Below, one piece after another: positions 1 through 12,544 of a stretch of DNA of 64,000 nucleotides. Each line of letters starts with the position of its first letter. The stretch's first letter is position 1. The notes beneath the pieces were generated by a model, which saw only the letters and a program-made list of their open reading frames with translations, was not told where the DNA came from and searched no databases. The position numbers and the translations under genes were made by a program. The stretch is from Perilla frutescens (Eukaryota; Streptophyta; Magnoliopsida; Lamiales; Lamiaceae), in NCBI GenBank assembly GCA_026008535.1, contig BRKX01000002.1:60075170-60139169 (forward strand), in the 5' to 3' direction.

Positions 1-621
1 AAAAACGTGGATAAAATTAAATTTGGACATGGTACCATAATTCCGTTGAGCAAAGAAGCACGCCTTCAAACGTTACCCAAAAGGCAGAGGAGAGGGAGAA
101 CAATTATTTCTTTCCCAAACTACCCCTTTTGATATGGATGTTCACAGATTCCCCCTTTTTCTCCGGCTAAAGCCAAAACCGACTAAAATCCACGACTAAC
201 ATCTCTTCTATCTAATCATTCTCATTTCTACGCATCCATACCATAGCTAATATTTCAATACCTGACAATCTTAGTTTTATTTCGATTTTAACTGAATCAG
301 TTTTAAACAATTAATTAAACTCAAAGTTCTGATTGAGTTTGGACTTATTGTCCATATTATTTTGTTAGGTTCATTTTATAACTAATCTCAAATCAAGTAC
401 GACTGTCGATATAAAAAGAAAAAGACGAGAGAATTAATGAAAATTGAGAATGAAAATTGAGGGCAGCAGCGTAATTGACGATGTGACTGGAGAGAGAAAG
501 AGAGCGCGCAGTGTCACAAGGGGAGCTCCACCACCTCACACATATTAATCTCGACTCCTCACAAATTCACAACTCACACTCTTTTTCTCCGAGCAAAATA
601 GCCCACACGTAAACCTCATAA

Positions 622-664
<43 letters not shown>

Positions 665-708
665 GTCTCTCATTACTGACGTAAACAGAAGATTGAAGAA
701 AAAGAAGA
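1..708 (+). promoter_or_regulatory. Upstream region and 5' leader of the PUB8-like gene
   Basis: AT-rich intergenic sequence leads into a pyrimidine-rich leader. A (CT)n tract of about 39 bp at 624-662 lies 46 bp before the ATG. CT/GA tracts in plant leaders are known binding sites for BPC/GAGA-binding factors, so it may matter for expression, but that is inference. No convincing TATA box was found, and no other gene is visible here. Confidence 0.5.
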
Positions 709-1815
709 ATGGCCGCTGAGTTGCCGGATGATTTCAAATGCCCGATTTCTTTAGAGATAATGTCCGACCCCGTTATCCTTTCCTCCGGCCACACCTTCGA
801 TCGCGCCTCCATCCAGCAGTGGTTGGACGCGGGCCACCGCACCTGCCCAATTACCAAACTGCCCCTACCGGAACCCCCTTCCCTCATTCCCAATCACGCC
901 CTCCGCAGCCTCATTTCTAGTTACACCCTCCTCTCCTTGCCTAAGCGCCTACAGCCCCACCCACCCAACCCGCAAGCCCTAATCCAGCTTTTGATTTCTC
1001 AATCGTCCCACTTGGAAGATAAGCTCAATTCGCTCGAACAACTTAGCCGGCTCTGCAAGCGCGACTTCGCGATTCCGCGGCGATTAGCCGAGTCGGGGGC
1101 CGTGTCGGCGGTTCTGAACTGTATTGACTCGGGCGAGCCGGGGCTTCAGGAGAAGGCCCTTCAGTTTGTTCTCAATTTGAGCCTGGATGACGACAGCAAG
1201 GTAGGGCTGGTGGCGGAGGGAATTGTTGGGAAGGTGGTCTACGCCCTTCATTGCGGCGTTGGGGACTCACGCGCGGTGGCGGCAACCGTGTTGACCAGCC
1301 TCGCCGTTCTGGAAGTCAACAAGGTCACGATCGGGTCGTACCCTGATGCGATTCCGGGTTTGGTGTCCCTCCTACAGATGGGGAGTTCTAGAGAGAGAAA
1401 GGAAGCGGCCACCGCGTTGTTCACGCTTTGTTCTTTCTCCGATAATCGGGTTCGAGCAGTTCAGTGTGGGGCGGTGCCAATTTTAATCCAAAATGCTGAT
1501 TCCGGCCTGGAGCGGGCAGTGGAGGTGTTGGGCCTACTGGCAAAATGTAAACTTGCGCGAGATGAGATGTTGAGGTTTAGTGGGTTTTTGGATATCTTGA
1601 TAGGAATCGTGAGGAACCGGAGTTCGAGGAGTGTGCAATACGCACTGCTTACATTGAGTTCTCTGTGTTGTTATAGTGACAAGATGGGTTTGAAAGCTTT
1701 GAGAGAAGGCCTGTTTGATACTTGCGTTGTGTTGTTGGAGGATGACAGTGAGAAGGTCAGGCGGAATGCCAAGACGTTGATTCAGGTATTGCAAGGGAAG
1801 ATAAAAAATGTCTGA
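709..1815 (+). CDS. PUB8: U-box/armadillo-repeat E3 ubiquitin ligase, PUB8-like
   Basis: Single-exon frame of 368 residues. Residues about 6-80 form a U-box: FKCPISLEIMSDPVIL, then GHTFDRASIQQWL and TCPITK, the conserved core that recruits E2 ubiquitin-conjugating enzymes without zinc. From about residue 115 to the end the protein is leucine/alanine-rich helical repeat with armadillo-like units (VSAVLNCIDSGEPGLQEKAL, IPGLVSLLQMGSSRERKEAA), which usually bind the substrate. Length and N-terminus fit the plant PUB8 subgroup (about 370 residues); this assignment is from recall of the family. The start is the first ATG after the CT-rich leader, and the U-box follows at once. The protein should act in cytosol or nucleus as an E3 ligase; its substrate cannot be read from sequence. 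The third-position GC of the CDS is well above the flanks, as expected for a real gene. Confidence 0.93.
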   Translation: MAAELPDDFKCPISLEIMSDPVILSSGHTFDRASIQQWLDAGHRTCPITKLPLPEPPSLIPNHALRSLISSYTLLSLPKRLQPHPPNPQALIQLLISQSSHLEDKLNSLEQLSRLCKRDFAIPRRLAESGAVSAVLNCIDSGEPGLQEKALQFVLNLSLDDDSKVGLVAEGIVGKVVYALHCGVGDSRAVAATVLTSLAVLEVNKVTIGSYPDAIPGLVSLLQMGSSRERKEAATALFTLCSFSDNRVRAVQCGAVPILIQNADSGLERAVEVLGLLAKCKLARDEMLRFSGFLDILIGIVRNRSSRSVQYALLTLSSLCCYSDKMGLKALREGLFDTCVVLLEDDSEKVRRNAKTLIQVLQGKIKNV

Positions 1816-4440
1816 TTTTTGTTTTGTTGTTGATGGAAGATGAAGTTAATTCAAGTGAAAAGGTGTTGATCTTGGAGGTGAGTAGGAAGTTTTTGTAATT
1901 TTTTTCACCGTTGTTGAATAGCATTTTGTATAAAGAATGACGTACTGAGGAATCTGGTTCTTTATTGTACATTTTCAATAATCAGACTATACATATGGCC
2001 TCTCCTGTTGTTGATGATGAAAGATCAATCAAATTTGTCTCTGAAGTGACTTTGTTGTTTGTCGAAATTGTTTTACTTCCATCTGATTCGTCATTGCACA
2101 CATGACCGTTGCTAGTACAGATTTGAGTTTGAATTTTGGGTCTTGATCACTTCTGGGACAGTTTTGCATTTATTCTAGGAGCAGTTCAATCGAACTGTTG
2201 GTGCCATAGTTTGGAATTGCAACTGCTGTGTAGCTCTTTTAGTTTTCGTTATTGATTGATGTTGTAAAAATTGGAGATCAATGCTTGAGTTCTCTAGACT
2301 TCATAATATTATCCCTCGAATTATAACTGTGTGAAGTTGATATATTGTAGCACCAATGATTATCCGTGCTGGCATGGCTTATGTTTTGTCAAAGTAGAAA
2401 GAGGACTTGGGTTTTCTCAATGCGTGTAGCTTCAAATGACACTTTATCTTGCATACAACTATGACCTTATGCTCTGCTCCTTGTATCAAATTTTCGCTTT
2501 TCTTACTAGATGCTGAATTTAGTCTGTAGGGCTCTAAGAATCAGCAATTTTCCTGATGTACTTAGCCCGGCTTAGTGCATGATTAGTTTGGTATATTTGT
2601 TTTTGGGCTTTTGTGTATTTCTAGGTTATTTTCTTTAGTATTGCTGCAAATCTTGAACTCATGTGCCATGCTGCTTCTACTCATTTGCTGGCAACACAAT
2701 TTGACAGGTACCATTTTAGCTCTTGATACGTTCCAAAGTTTCTAACTTTGACCCGTGCCGTTGTTCCCTTGACTCAGTTTTATTTCAGGATTCCACCATT
2801 CCATCTCCGCAAGGAAGAATCTGCAATCTTAGGTAGACAGTCTTCACCTATGATCCATGTTGATTACTTTTTCTCTAGTCTTCAAAATAGCTTTGCTATC
2901 TTTAATGGCCTTAAAATTGCTATTGCACAGTTTTTCATTATCCTATACATACTCACATAGGTTTGTAAGAATTGAGATTCTGAAATCCCATCTTTAGGCG
3001 TGGATCATATTATTTCACTACGATGCAGATATATTTTGATCATCCGACCCAGATTCTTTGTTAGGCTAGACTTTCGATTATATCGATAAAATTATTGTGA
3101 GAATGTGTAATTGAGACCCTATGCTGTACCAAACTGATTGCAACCTTGGAAAATATGTTGTCAGCAACGTGCACATGATTGTGGGTCTCAATCCCGTGTC
3201 ATTCAGCAAAGCAACCAAGCTTGTTGAATATTCTGGCAACAAGGAATATTTCATGTGTTACTATTGTTTCTGACTATCAATTTTCATTTTTCAAAATGGC
3301 CAATGGCTTAATGCTGATGCGTAAGTTGTAGCTGCCGGCCTATAATAGCGATGGCCTTATTAATTTATGTAATGGATCAATTCTTGGTGATGGGGAATGA
3401 TTATATTATGTATTGGATTATTGTCATTTTCAATATGATTTGGTTGATGGAAGGCAGCTTCTGGGAAAAATCCTTAATTAGACATTATTAATGCTATCTT
3501 ATCTTGCTAAAGATGTAGTTTGGGGGTGGCTGAATGATTTGTTGATTTTAGTACTGCAATTGGTAACATAGGAGGAATCTTTCAAATTCCATTTCACAAG
3601 TTAGCTTGTTTGGTGATTGACCTGACCCTTATCATCTATGAATATGATGCTTCAGTATAATTATTCAATGGATTTGTGGTATCTGTGGTATCGCGATTTG
3701 TCAAAAAATTGTTCTACTTTTCTCAGTAATGGCAAATTTGTGTTTCTTTTTTTGACTGTTGTATTTTTCCCAGTTATGGCAAATTTGGATTCTTTTTTTG
3801 ACTGTTGTATTTTTCTAAGTTATGGCAAATTTCGCTTGGCATATTCAAAAGCTCAGTAGCAATTTAGCACTTGTTCCGCTCTTTCGACTATCTTCTATTG
3901 AGCGGTCAGCGGTGTCTGAGGTAGAGCAAGAATGAGGATAAGGAAATTTCCCATTTATATATGCATAAAGGGTAAATCAATAGTAAATAAAAATAATAAT
4001 GTATACTTCGGTTCCAATACTTTAAAGTTTTTTATTTATTTAATTGGGCCCCTATAGGTTCATTTGTAGACATCGAGTTATATAATTTCAATGTTTTCCT
4101 GAATGAGTTCCTAAACTGTCAATTGTAAAAAAAAATATTATACTTTTGTTTATGTTAAATTTAGGTCTTTACTTTTGGTGTCGCACAATCATCAATTTTA
4201 ATTTGAACATAAATAAAAGTATAGAGACTCGTCGTTTACACAACACCTAGTTTTAACATAAATTAAGGTACCTTTCTACCTTTCTATAATACGCCACAAG
4301 GACTTTAATAAATAAATAAATAAAAGACCGAGTGAATGGAACTTCTTCAATTTGCGTATTCCAAATATCACAAACAAATAACGATGCAGTAGGTAAACGT
4401 CGAGTTTCTCTATTCTATATTATCTTTCATGTTTTGTTAT
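1816..4440. other. Intergenic region downstream of PUB8-like gene
   Basis: The 3' UTR probably extends to around 1980, where AT-rich polyadenylation-like sequence occurs. The rest has no coding frame that resembles a protein. Apart from the short tandem repeat near 3725-3832 I see no recognisable element. Confidence 0.5.
3725..3832. repeat. Short tandem repeat, unit about 46 bp, 2.3 copies
   Basis: Copies start at 3725, 3772 and 3818 (the last partial). Each begins AGT(A/T)ATGGCAAATTT and continues into a T-rich stretch plus GACTGTTGTATTTTTC. Nearly identical copies indicate a recent slippage or duplication event. Confidence 0.8.
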
Positions 4441-4446
4441 ATATAT

Positions 4447-5109
4447 ATGGAAATGATCAAATAAGAACCCTTTTCCGTGAACTAGGAACCAATTCTAGTC
4501 CTTGTTTGACTCAATTTGGACGGTCCAGATTAAATCAGATTTAAGTGGATGGGCGGTGGCATTCCTTTAATTTTCGACAACTTTGTGGGCGGAGGGAGTA
4601 ATATAGTAGTTTAATAATTCTTCCCTTTTGTTCTGAGACTAAAATGAGAATCGCATGAGGCTAAAATAATTGAAGTCGGAGGGTAAAATTGATGTGACAT
4701 TGTGCACTAGGGTTTACCGTTCCCAATTAGGTTTATTACGTTCCGATTATGGCTCATCTGATCCCAACTAGTAATTATGAGATTCTCATTAGGGTTCATT
4801 GTCCCCAAATAGGGTGTATTGCATTTCATTCCAATGAAATCATCATTCTATTTTTATTTATCAACATATGCTAAAATGAGAAATGCATGAGACTAAAATG
4901 AGTGAAGTAGGAAGCTAAAATTGAATCTGGGCAATTTCTGAGTTCAGTTCCAATTTTGCCCTTAATGAGACGCGCGAATTGAAATTTTCATTTTAATTAC
5001 AAAATTGCCACCGAAAATCTGGATTAATCTGGATCGTTCAAATTTTGGAATGGAGGGATGAGATTGGTTCCTAGTTTCCACCTAGTGACTGGTTCTCACC
5101 AGATCTCAT

Positions 5110-5111
<2 letters not shown>
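4447..5111. mobile_element. MITE-like element, TA-repeat-dwelling family, copy 1
   Basis: The left end reads GGAAATGATCAAATAAGAAC followed by CTAGGAACCAATTCTAGTCC. The right end, read on the opposite strand, holds GGTGAGAACCAG and CTAGGAACCAATCTCATCC. The ends are therefore imperfect inverted repeats that match the ends of the neighbouring copy at 5151-6108. Internally a motif of the form CTAAAATGAGAA.TGCATGAG occurs twice, near 4640 and 4870. TA repeats flank both sides. No coding capacity, so non-autonomous. The ends are more diverged than in copy 2. Confidence 0.6.

Positions 5112-5150
<39 letters not shown>
5111..5150. repeat. (TA)n microsatellite between two MITE copies
   Basis: About 38 bp of uninterrupted TA lies exactly between the two MITE-like elements, so both appear to have inserted in or generated the same TA tract. 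Confidence 0.9.
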
Positions 5151-5153
<3 letters not shown>

Positions 5154-6108
5154 AAATGATCAAATATGAAACAAATCCCCCCGTGAGAACTTAGGAACCA
5201 ATCCTAACCTTAGATTTGATTATATTTAATGACCATAATTTAGTCGAAGTTTTAGTCAAAGTGAGGTGGCAAACTTGTAATATTTGACAACTTAATGAAG
5301 GCGGGGTTATTTTCATAGTTCAGAAATTCGGTTATGTTTTTCGGATTTTGGGCCCAATTCTCGGAATTAAATAGACAACACTTTAAAACCATTATCTTTT
5401 CTGGCGTTGTATTAATATGCTAAAATGAAAGATTTATATTGCTAACATCAACAGATTTTGTTGCTAACATGAGGTAGACTCATATTGCTAACTTGACTAG
5501 ATCATAATATTAAATTGACACGTATTAAACACCACACATATAACATTGGACCACATTTAAAATAATATTGTGCAACATGTGTACATCATTCATACATACA
5601 ACATATTGCTAATATGTTAGAGAATATACACACTGCTAATATGTGACTAATAATTTGCTAATATGTTAGTAACATGCTGCTAATATGTGAATAATGATAT
5701 GCTAGTATGACTTAAATTCTCAAATATTACAAGTTTTCAGAATAATATTAAGCATTGATAAAATTATAATCGTTTATGAACTTAACTATATATAGCTCAT
5801 ACTTTAACTATTTTCTCATGAAAACAACTTAAATTCAAAGTCGTGCATAAAAAATTTCATGTTAGCAACATAAACACAAGATATGAGCAATATTGTGATA
5901 TCATATTAGCAAACATCTGACAGTTACAAGTTGAATATACGTGAATTTTTAAATTATGAAAATAACCCCGTCTTCATTAAGTTGTCAAATATTACAAGTT
6001 TGCCTCTTTACTTTGACTAAATTATAGTCATTAGATCTAATCAAATCTAAGGTTATGATTGGTTCCTAGGTTCTCACGGGGGATTTGATTCCTATTTGAT
6101 CATTTCCC
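5151..6108. mobile_element. Foldback/MITE-like element with TIRs of about 175 bp in (TA)n, copy 2
   Basis: The left end GGGAAATGATCAAATATGAA and the reverse complement of the right end GGGAAATGATCAAATAGGAA match, and similarity continues for about 175 bp on both arms (5151-5330 against 5935-6108). Shared internal landmarks include GAGAAC.TAGGAACCAAT and AATATTTGACAACTTAATGA. The middle is AT-rich with many short GCTAATATG/GCTAACATG motifs. It is flanked by (TA)n on both sides, with no other target duplication visible. There is no coding frame, so the element must be mobilised in trans. Superfamily unassigned; rice Micron-type elements are a known analogue for TA-repeat insertion. Confidence 0.75.
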
Positions 6109-6129
6109 TATATATATATATATATATAG

Positions 6130-8644
6130 AATTTGAGAAGTAATACAATGTCACAACATGAATTATTTTTTATTTTAAAAAATCTTAATTCATAGGTTAT
6201 CGACATGAGTTTAGCAATGATTTAGTGTTTTGCAAGTAATGTATTCATTCTACATAAGTAATGATTTGATATCCGGTTATTATGATTTTTTTTAAAATTT
6301 AATTAGTGGAAAAAAATTTGTAATTTTGATTCTAAAGTGGGAAAAAAAGAGCTCAGAGAACATATTCTGGTATTTTTTTAATTTTATTTTTTGAATGGTA
6401 GAAAAGAGAGAAATGGATCTCAAATTTGAGAACTCTTCCTTTTACACACGAATCGCCACTGGCAATGTCATGTTAGAACATACGGAAGCCATAACATTCA
6501 ATTGTTTTTATGTATGTACTTAAGTTCCCCTGATCGGCTGATTGGTGTCCTAAATGAATTATTGGGCTTTTAGGCCCATATCTGTGATACATAAAAGGAA
6601 ATGGCAATAATAATCATTAAGTAGAGTAATTAGGAAAGAAATGAGATAATTGGAATATTAGTGGGGGCCATGAGTAATCTTGTGGTTTGACCAGAAAGTG
6701 GGGTGCATCTATTCATGTGGAAAGACGAAGACCTAGACGCCATATATATAGTATATATATAATTGCACTCCATTAATTATGTTTCTTTTGGTACTAATTT
6801 TATTTTTATACATGCATGCTGATGGGGGCCAATGGGTGTCTCCATGTCTCACTTTTAATTGGTTTTTTGTTTCATATATTAATTTGATCAGCTCTACCTT
6901 TCCATATTGTTTGCAGAAATGAAACAGCAGCAATCTAAATTGGACAAATCATTATTACATGGCATGAGGTAGATTGAACAGATCAAGTGATGAAGGAGCA
7001 TGTTTGTTCCTTGTGCACATTTTACATGATTACGTGTCCCCAAATACACATAAATAAATTATTCCAGAAGCGTGCCTATATATTAATATCTCAATCTGAA
7101 TTACTACATTTTGATTTAGGTTAAATATGACGGTGTAACTAAACATGATCCTCGGATTCGGAGGCAACAAAATAAAGGATATAAAAGATAAGAAAGGGGA
7201 AAAAAAGACAAATTAAAATTTTGCAAGTTCTAAACGAATACTTTAGTTAATTCCAGAAAGGTAATCAATTTAGTTTTGATTTGAACATTTATAGCCATTT
7301 AACGCTACGCAATATGAGTATTTTCGTTGGGTGAAGGTAGAATTCAGTTATAACTTAATAAACTATGAAGTAGATTAGATATTGGTTTTGTGTTACTAAG
7401 AATCAATAAAATTACTTAATTTTAACCAAACGCATAAACGAAATCGCAATTAATTGCTAAACGTTGAATAAATTAATGAATTTTCCAGAATTTAATAAAA
7501 CAATAAATTCGCGTAAGATATTATTTTATCCCACTAAATTACCAAAAGAAATACAGTCGCAAGGAACTTAGGGAAAGGCTTATTAAAATTAAATGGTTTA
7601 TAAATGGGCTCTGTTTATTTTTATCGCTTGAGTTGTACGAAAATGGTCCAACTAGCAAAAGGGCCGGGATATGGTTTTGTAAGTTTCAATAATTGTTGTA
7701 CTAACTTCTTAATCACTTCAAATAAAATTAATAAACAAAAGGAATCTTGGTATAGAATATTACTTCAGAAAATTATCAATATAATTATGAGGATAAAAGG
7801 TTGTGCAATCTATTAGGTTTATTCGGTTTCTTTTAGAGGTATTATATTATTAAAGTTACAAATTAGTTTTAATGGGCCGTTGGATTACCACGAACCTTTT
7901 TATAGGTTTTTATGGATTTTATTGAAATTATATGTAAAGGATCATTTCCTTTTTCCATTATTAAATAGAATAAAACAAAATATAAATATCATTTAAAATT
8001 TTTAATAAGTTCTTCATTATTCTAAACGCCACAGTTTTCAGTTTTAGGGATCTTTTATTTCTTCATCCTAAAAAAACAAAAGAAAAAAGGAAATGAAATA
8101 GGAACCGATTGGTGGTGGATTGGTTTTTGTAGTTGAGTCGGCAATAACTTCGAATTTGTTGAAATTACGTCTTGTCATTCGAGGAGTTTGCACTGTTGTA
8201 TGATGATTTTAGGGAAAAGGGTCAACCAGGACATAAACTATATATATGTCAGTTTAAATAGGATTTCATTTTAATTTTTGGTTCAAACAGACTCTCAAAT
8301 TATTAAAATTAGTTCAAGAGGAATCCTCTCTACTCTCTCAAACTAAAGATTTAAATTTCCGTACTCACGTAAGGACATAACATGCAAAAATCTCCAAATA
8401 AATTTTAAGCTGTACAAAATGGGAGAAAATACCCAATTCAATAACTAAACCCTAACATACGAAATCCCCAAATTCTCAAATTGAGTTCTTGAGTCCAAAG
8501 ATTGAAAGACTTGCATATGGATTATAGTTCGTCATCAATCGTCTAGCAAGGGCAACGTATTTTGCAAGTGGGCGACTGATTTTGTAAATGTGGTGACATA
8601 GAAGTTCTATGGATTTAACAGACTGATGCAAATCTTGAAAGAAG
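6130..8644. other. AT-rich intergenic region, no gene recognised
   Basis: No frame resembles a known protein and no repeat boundaries are obvious. Open frames here are short and low-complexity. Confidence 0.5.
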
Positions 8645-11100
8645 TGTAACGCCCCAATCCTGGAAGAATAGTGACAAGGGACCGACGCGTTACTGGGGAA
8701 AAGGGGAAAGGGATTGTGGCATAAACATAATCACAGAAATAGGATTAGTGCCCCAAACATTTGGACAACATAACATTTATAACTTGAATTTAACCACACT
8801 CTAAGGCGTTTTAGAGGGAGTTGAATCAATGATCAATCATCATAGGGAACTTATCCCGCCAATTAATTGTAAAGACAGATCTCAATAACAAACACAAATC
8901 ATATTATGATTCAAACAACTGAAGATAAACTATATCAGAGTAAACGGAACAAGCGTAGAGCATCTTTATTAAACTTAAGCAAAATATTTCCAACTACTTC
9001 TTTGTTTAGAGTATCTAAGATCTCTAAACAACACAAAAAGAGCAAGCATATATCAACAAAAACACATCCCTTGCCCCAGCTCCATCATCTTTCAGCCTGC
9101 CTCTCAATCTGAAAATATTTAGAAAAGATTTAGGCTGAGTACTAGTGTACCAAGTGGCAAATTTGATAAACAGTTCATAATCATTTTATAAATATGAATA
9201 TTGTATCCACACAAGTATAACAATGGAAATGTTTCAAAACTAAAAAGTATTCCATGTATACAAAACTTATTTTAACCTTACACACTCTGTCTCAGCTGTC
9301 TCTTCCTACAGTGTCTTAACTTATATACACGTCCTCGAGCCCAACTGTCTAATAAAGGATAGTGTATACGGTCCCAAAGCTTAAAGGATCCGAACTCGAG
9401 TCTAGTTAAGCACTCAATGTTTTCATAGGATACTGGCGAACTCGAACAGTGAGATAAAATATTTTGATACAAATATTCATACATCACAGTTAATAAATAG
9501 GTGAGCTTATTAGCTGAACACAATTTGAGAAAAATATAATCCATCTAATAATAATGAGCACGTAATATTTGAGCAGGGAATCACAGAGTGGACAAGGGTC
9601 CTAATTGGGCCGCACCTAATATCAATATAAATTCAAATAAATTATTTAGGCCAATTATAATTTTAATAACTCGATTTATGTTCCTAAATAAATATTTTAT
9701 TGGTCCTGATTAAATAAAAAATTTCAATAAACTCTATGAGCTAAAGTTAAATTAAAATAATCTATTACTTAAGTACCAATCCTCTAAAGAGATTAAAATA
9801 TGCGCTAATGTGTGTGTGTGTGTGTGTGTGATTTTAATATATCTAAAAATAAAAGATTTATATTCCTAAATAATTAATTTATGAATTCTTGGTTAAATAG
9901 GAAAAAGTTAGATAAAACTTTATAGCTTAAATTCTATATTTAAGAAGGATTTATTGACCAAATTCTAAAGTAAATAAACTTACTGGGGCCATTTTTCAAT
10001 TTCTAGAAATTAGTGAGAAAGGGTCCAAAAGTAAATAATTTAATTATAATAAAACCCTTCCATTCCCTTTTCTAAATTCACGCCTGGAATGGAAATGAAA
10101 TTAAAGTCCCCATTTTCATTCCTAACTTCCTCTCTCCTTCTCCCCTAAAATCACGTAAGAATCAATTGAAAAACAAGATCCCCAAATTCATTTTCATCTC
10201 TGCTCTCATTAACACTCTCTCTCTCTCTCTCTCGACTAGCAATGAGGAACAAAATAGAAATCCCCAAATTCACTCCCAAAATCCCTAATTCTTCCTCCCC
10301 TTCTTCTTTTTTTTTCTCTGACACCGGCGAGCTCACCGCTGCCCGCCGACGACGTGAAGACCACGCCCCCGACCTGCAGCCGTACTTGCAGCAACCTAGA
10401 TCGACGCTCCAGTTATGAAGCAGTTCAACACAATTGAACACCAATCGATGACTGCAGCCCTGAAGTCATTTAACTCCGGCGCAAGTCTTTCGGCGACTCG
10501 ATGCCATCTCAGATCAACTCCGATCAGCAAGCACAACCTCAACCCCGACTCAGACAAACGTCACCGAGATCGAGCCCAGCCGATGATGCCCTCCCCTGCT
10601 TCGACTCAACCCACCGACTTCTCTATCTCTAGTTCTATTTATTTTCTTAATATCCATTTATCTATCTGAAGTTCTATAATTTCAGTTTCTACATGCAAAA
10701 CCGTGTATGTGTGTTGGTGAGAAGATATTCGCTTGGAATATGATATGTAGAAATTGGTCTCGGGAAATCTAATTGAGGGTGGTTCTTATTTTGGTGTTGA
10801 TATTGATGCATTATGAAGCATGAGTTGATGAATTACAGTGATATGAATTCATGGTTTTTAGTAAATTAAATTTTGAAAATATGTTCAGATTAATGGTATA
10901 TAATTGTACACAGCAAATACAGATATTTGAACTAGAAATAGGCTTACCAAGAGAAGTGAGTTGCTGTAGCCCTATAATCTAAAGAACTAAGCAGCTAAAT
11001 TCTAATTGAGTTTATGGGTTTGATATTACTCTCGATTTTCAGTAGAAGAGCTTGGAGTTGTAATAGTTAAAGTATCTGTTCTTATGTTAAACACAGACTT
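8645..11100. mobile_element. Degenerate LTR-like repeat sequence
   Basis: Sequence from 8645 starts TGTAACGCCCC, a start often seen in plant Ty3 LTRs (recall, not proof). Around 10150-10560 lies a GC-richer, CT-tract-containing leader-like stretch unlike the AT-rich surroundings. Neither a matching end nor a second LTR was found, and there are no retroviral domains. The identity and the right boundary are uncertain. Confidence 0.3.
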
Positions 11101-12544
11101 ATTCATGAGATTAAAATTTTTGAAGCTCACAACAAAAAATTCACTAAATCCCTTCACAACAGGTAAGCACAATACATTACATAAAATAATGAACATGGTA
11201 AATAATTACCTAGACATAATTAAATAATAAAACAAATAAAACATGAACATGGTAAATAAAATAATGTTCAATATAATCAAGAACCCGAAATCTTCACTCT
11301 TGATGTAGCCTCTAGAGTCTCTGTTGTGCCTCCATAATTATGTTGACCTTGGTACGTCTTATATTTCACTGTGTATCATCTTTTGTACACCTCTTTTCTA
11401 ATGAGTAGTGAGGGTATTTATAGTGTTGGAGGGAACCCTAGGGTTAAAATGAAGCTCAATGTGGAAAACAATCTTGAAAATCATGAACTGGGTCTGTCTG
11501 GGTTGACTGGTGGGTCGACCCGTGCGCAGACTTCACTAAAATGGCCCGTTCTCACTCGTTTCTGATCCGATTGAGCCGATTCAACTTGCACAACAATTCT
11601 AATTTGATTGGCCATATTTCTAAGCTCTTCAATCATCCATTTGGATTATGTTAAATTATTTTCATCAATTCTCATGGGCTTTGCTCTTCAAATTCGGTCC
11701 AAGAGCCTAATTGGTACATCTTTTAGCTCTCCTAGCACATACTTGATTATTTTGCATCAAATAATCATCAAATTCACCACTATTACTGCAAAACTCACAT
11801 ATATATCAAAATCTCTCAAATGATAACATAATGAGCACAAAATCTATGAAAATCACACAACTAATGAACTTAAATATCATCAATTCATATCCAAAAATTG
11901 TATAAAATACATCATCAATTCGACCCGTGCATAGAAGGAGTTGAAGCTGGTGCAGATGAAGATGATGTGGAAGAAGCAAAAGAAGAAGAAGAAGAAGAAG
12001 AAGAAGAGGGGGAAACAAAAGCTGAGGATAAAGAATTTGAGTCTGCACAATCTAATGCAGATAAATCTGGTTGATGAAAGCTCTTTGCCGATGCTCCTTT
12101 GCCTATACCTATAGGAAAATATGGGGTGTATCATTTTTCAAAAATATATCCTTTCTTTTTTGCTCTGATACTTGTAAGACTCTATTGATTGAGTCTTAAT
12201 TTTTTTTTTTGTGAAGCTCTTTACTTTGAGCTTTGAAATGATGTGATATTTGATGTAACCACCTCATCCTAAAAACATTACATCATCCACACTCCTCCAT
12301 CATGATACTTTTGCCTTTACTATCCTATTGTTAATGATCTTCACTACTCTGATAAAAATTATAAAAGAAGAAAAACAAAACAAAACAAAAGAAAGCAAAA
12401 CGGAGCTGAAGTTCTTAACAATATTCGTGAAGATCTAGGTGGATATCCATGCTACTGAAGAAGATGCACTTGAAAACATGAAGGAGTTGCACCTGAAAAA
12501 ATGAAGGAGCTTATTTGCCAACAGATAAAGACAAAAGGAGAGAT
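11100..12544. other. Unclassified repeat-like region with minus-strand promoter-like site and GAA-rich tract
   Basis: On the minus strand CTATAAATACC (around 11414-11424) resembles a TATA box. A GAA/GAAGAA-rich stretch at about 11971-12010 encodes only low-complexity acidic sequence on the plus strand. A copia-like internal remnant leads up to the polypurine tract before 12545. No full gene is supported. Confidence 0.35.
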
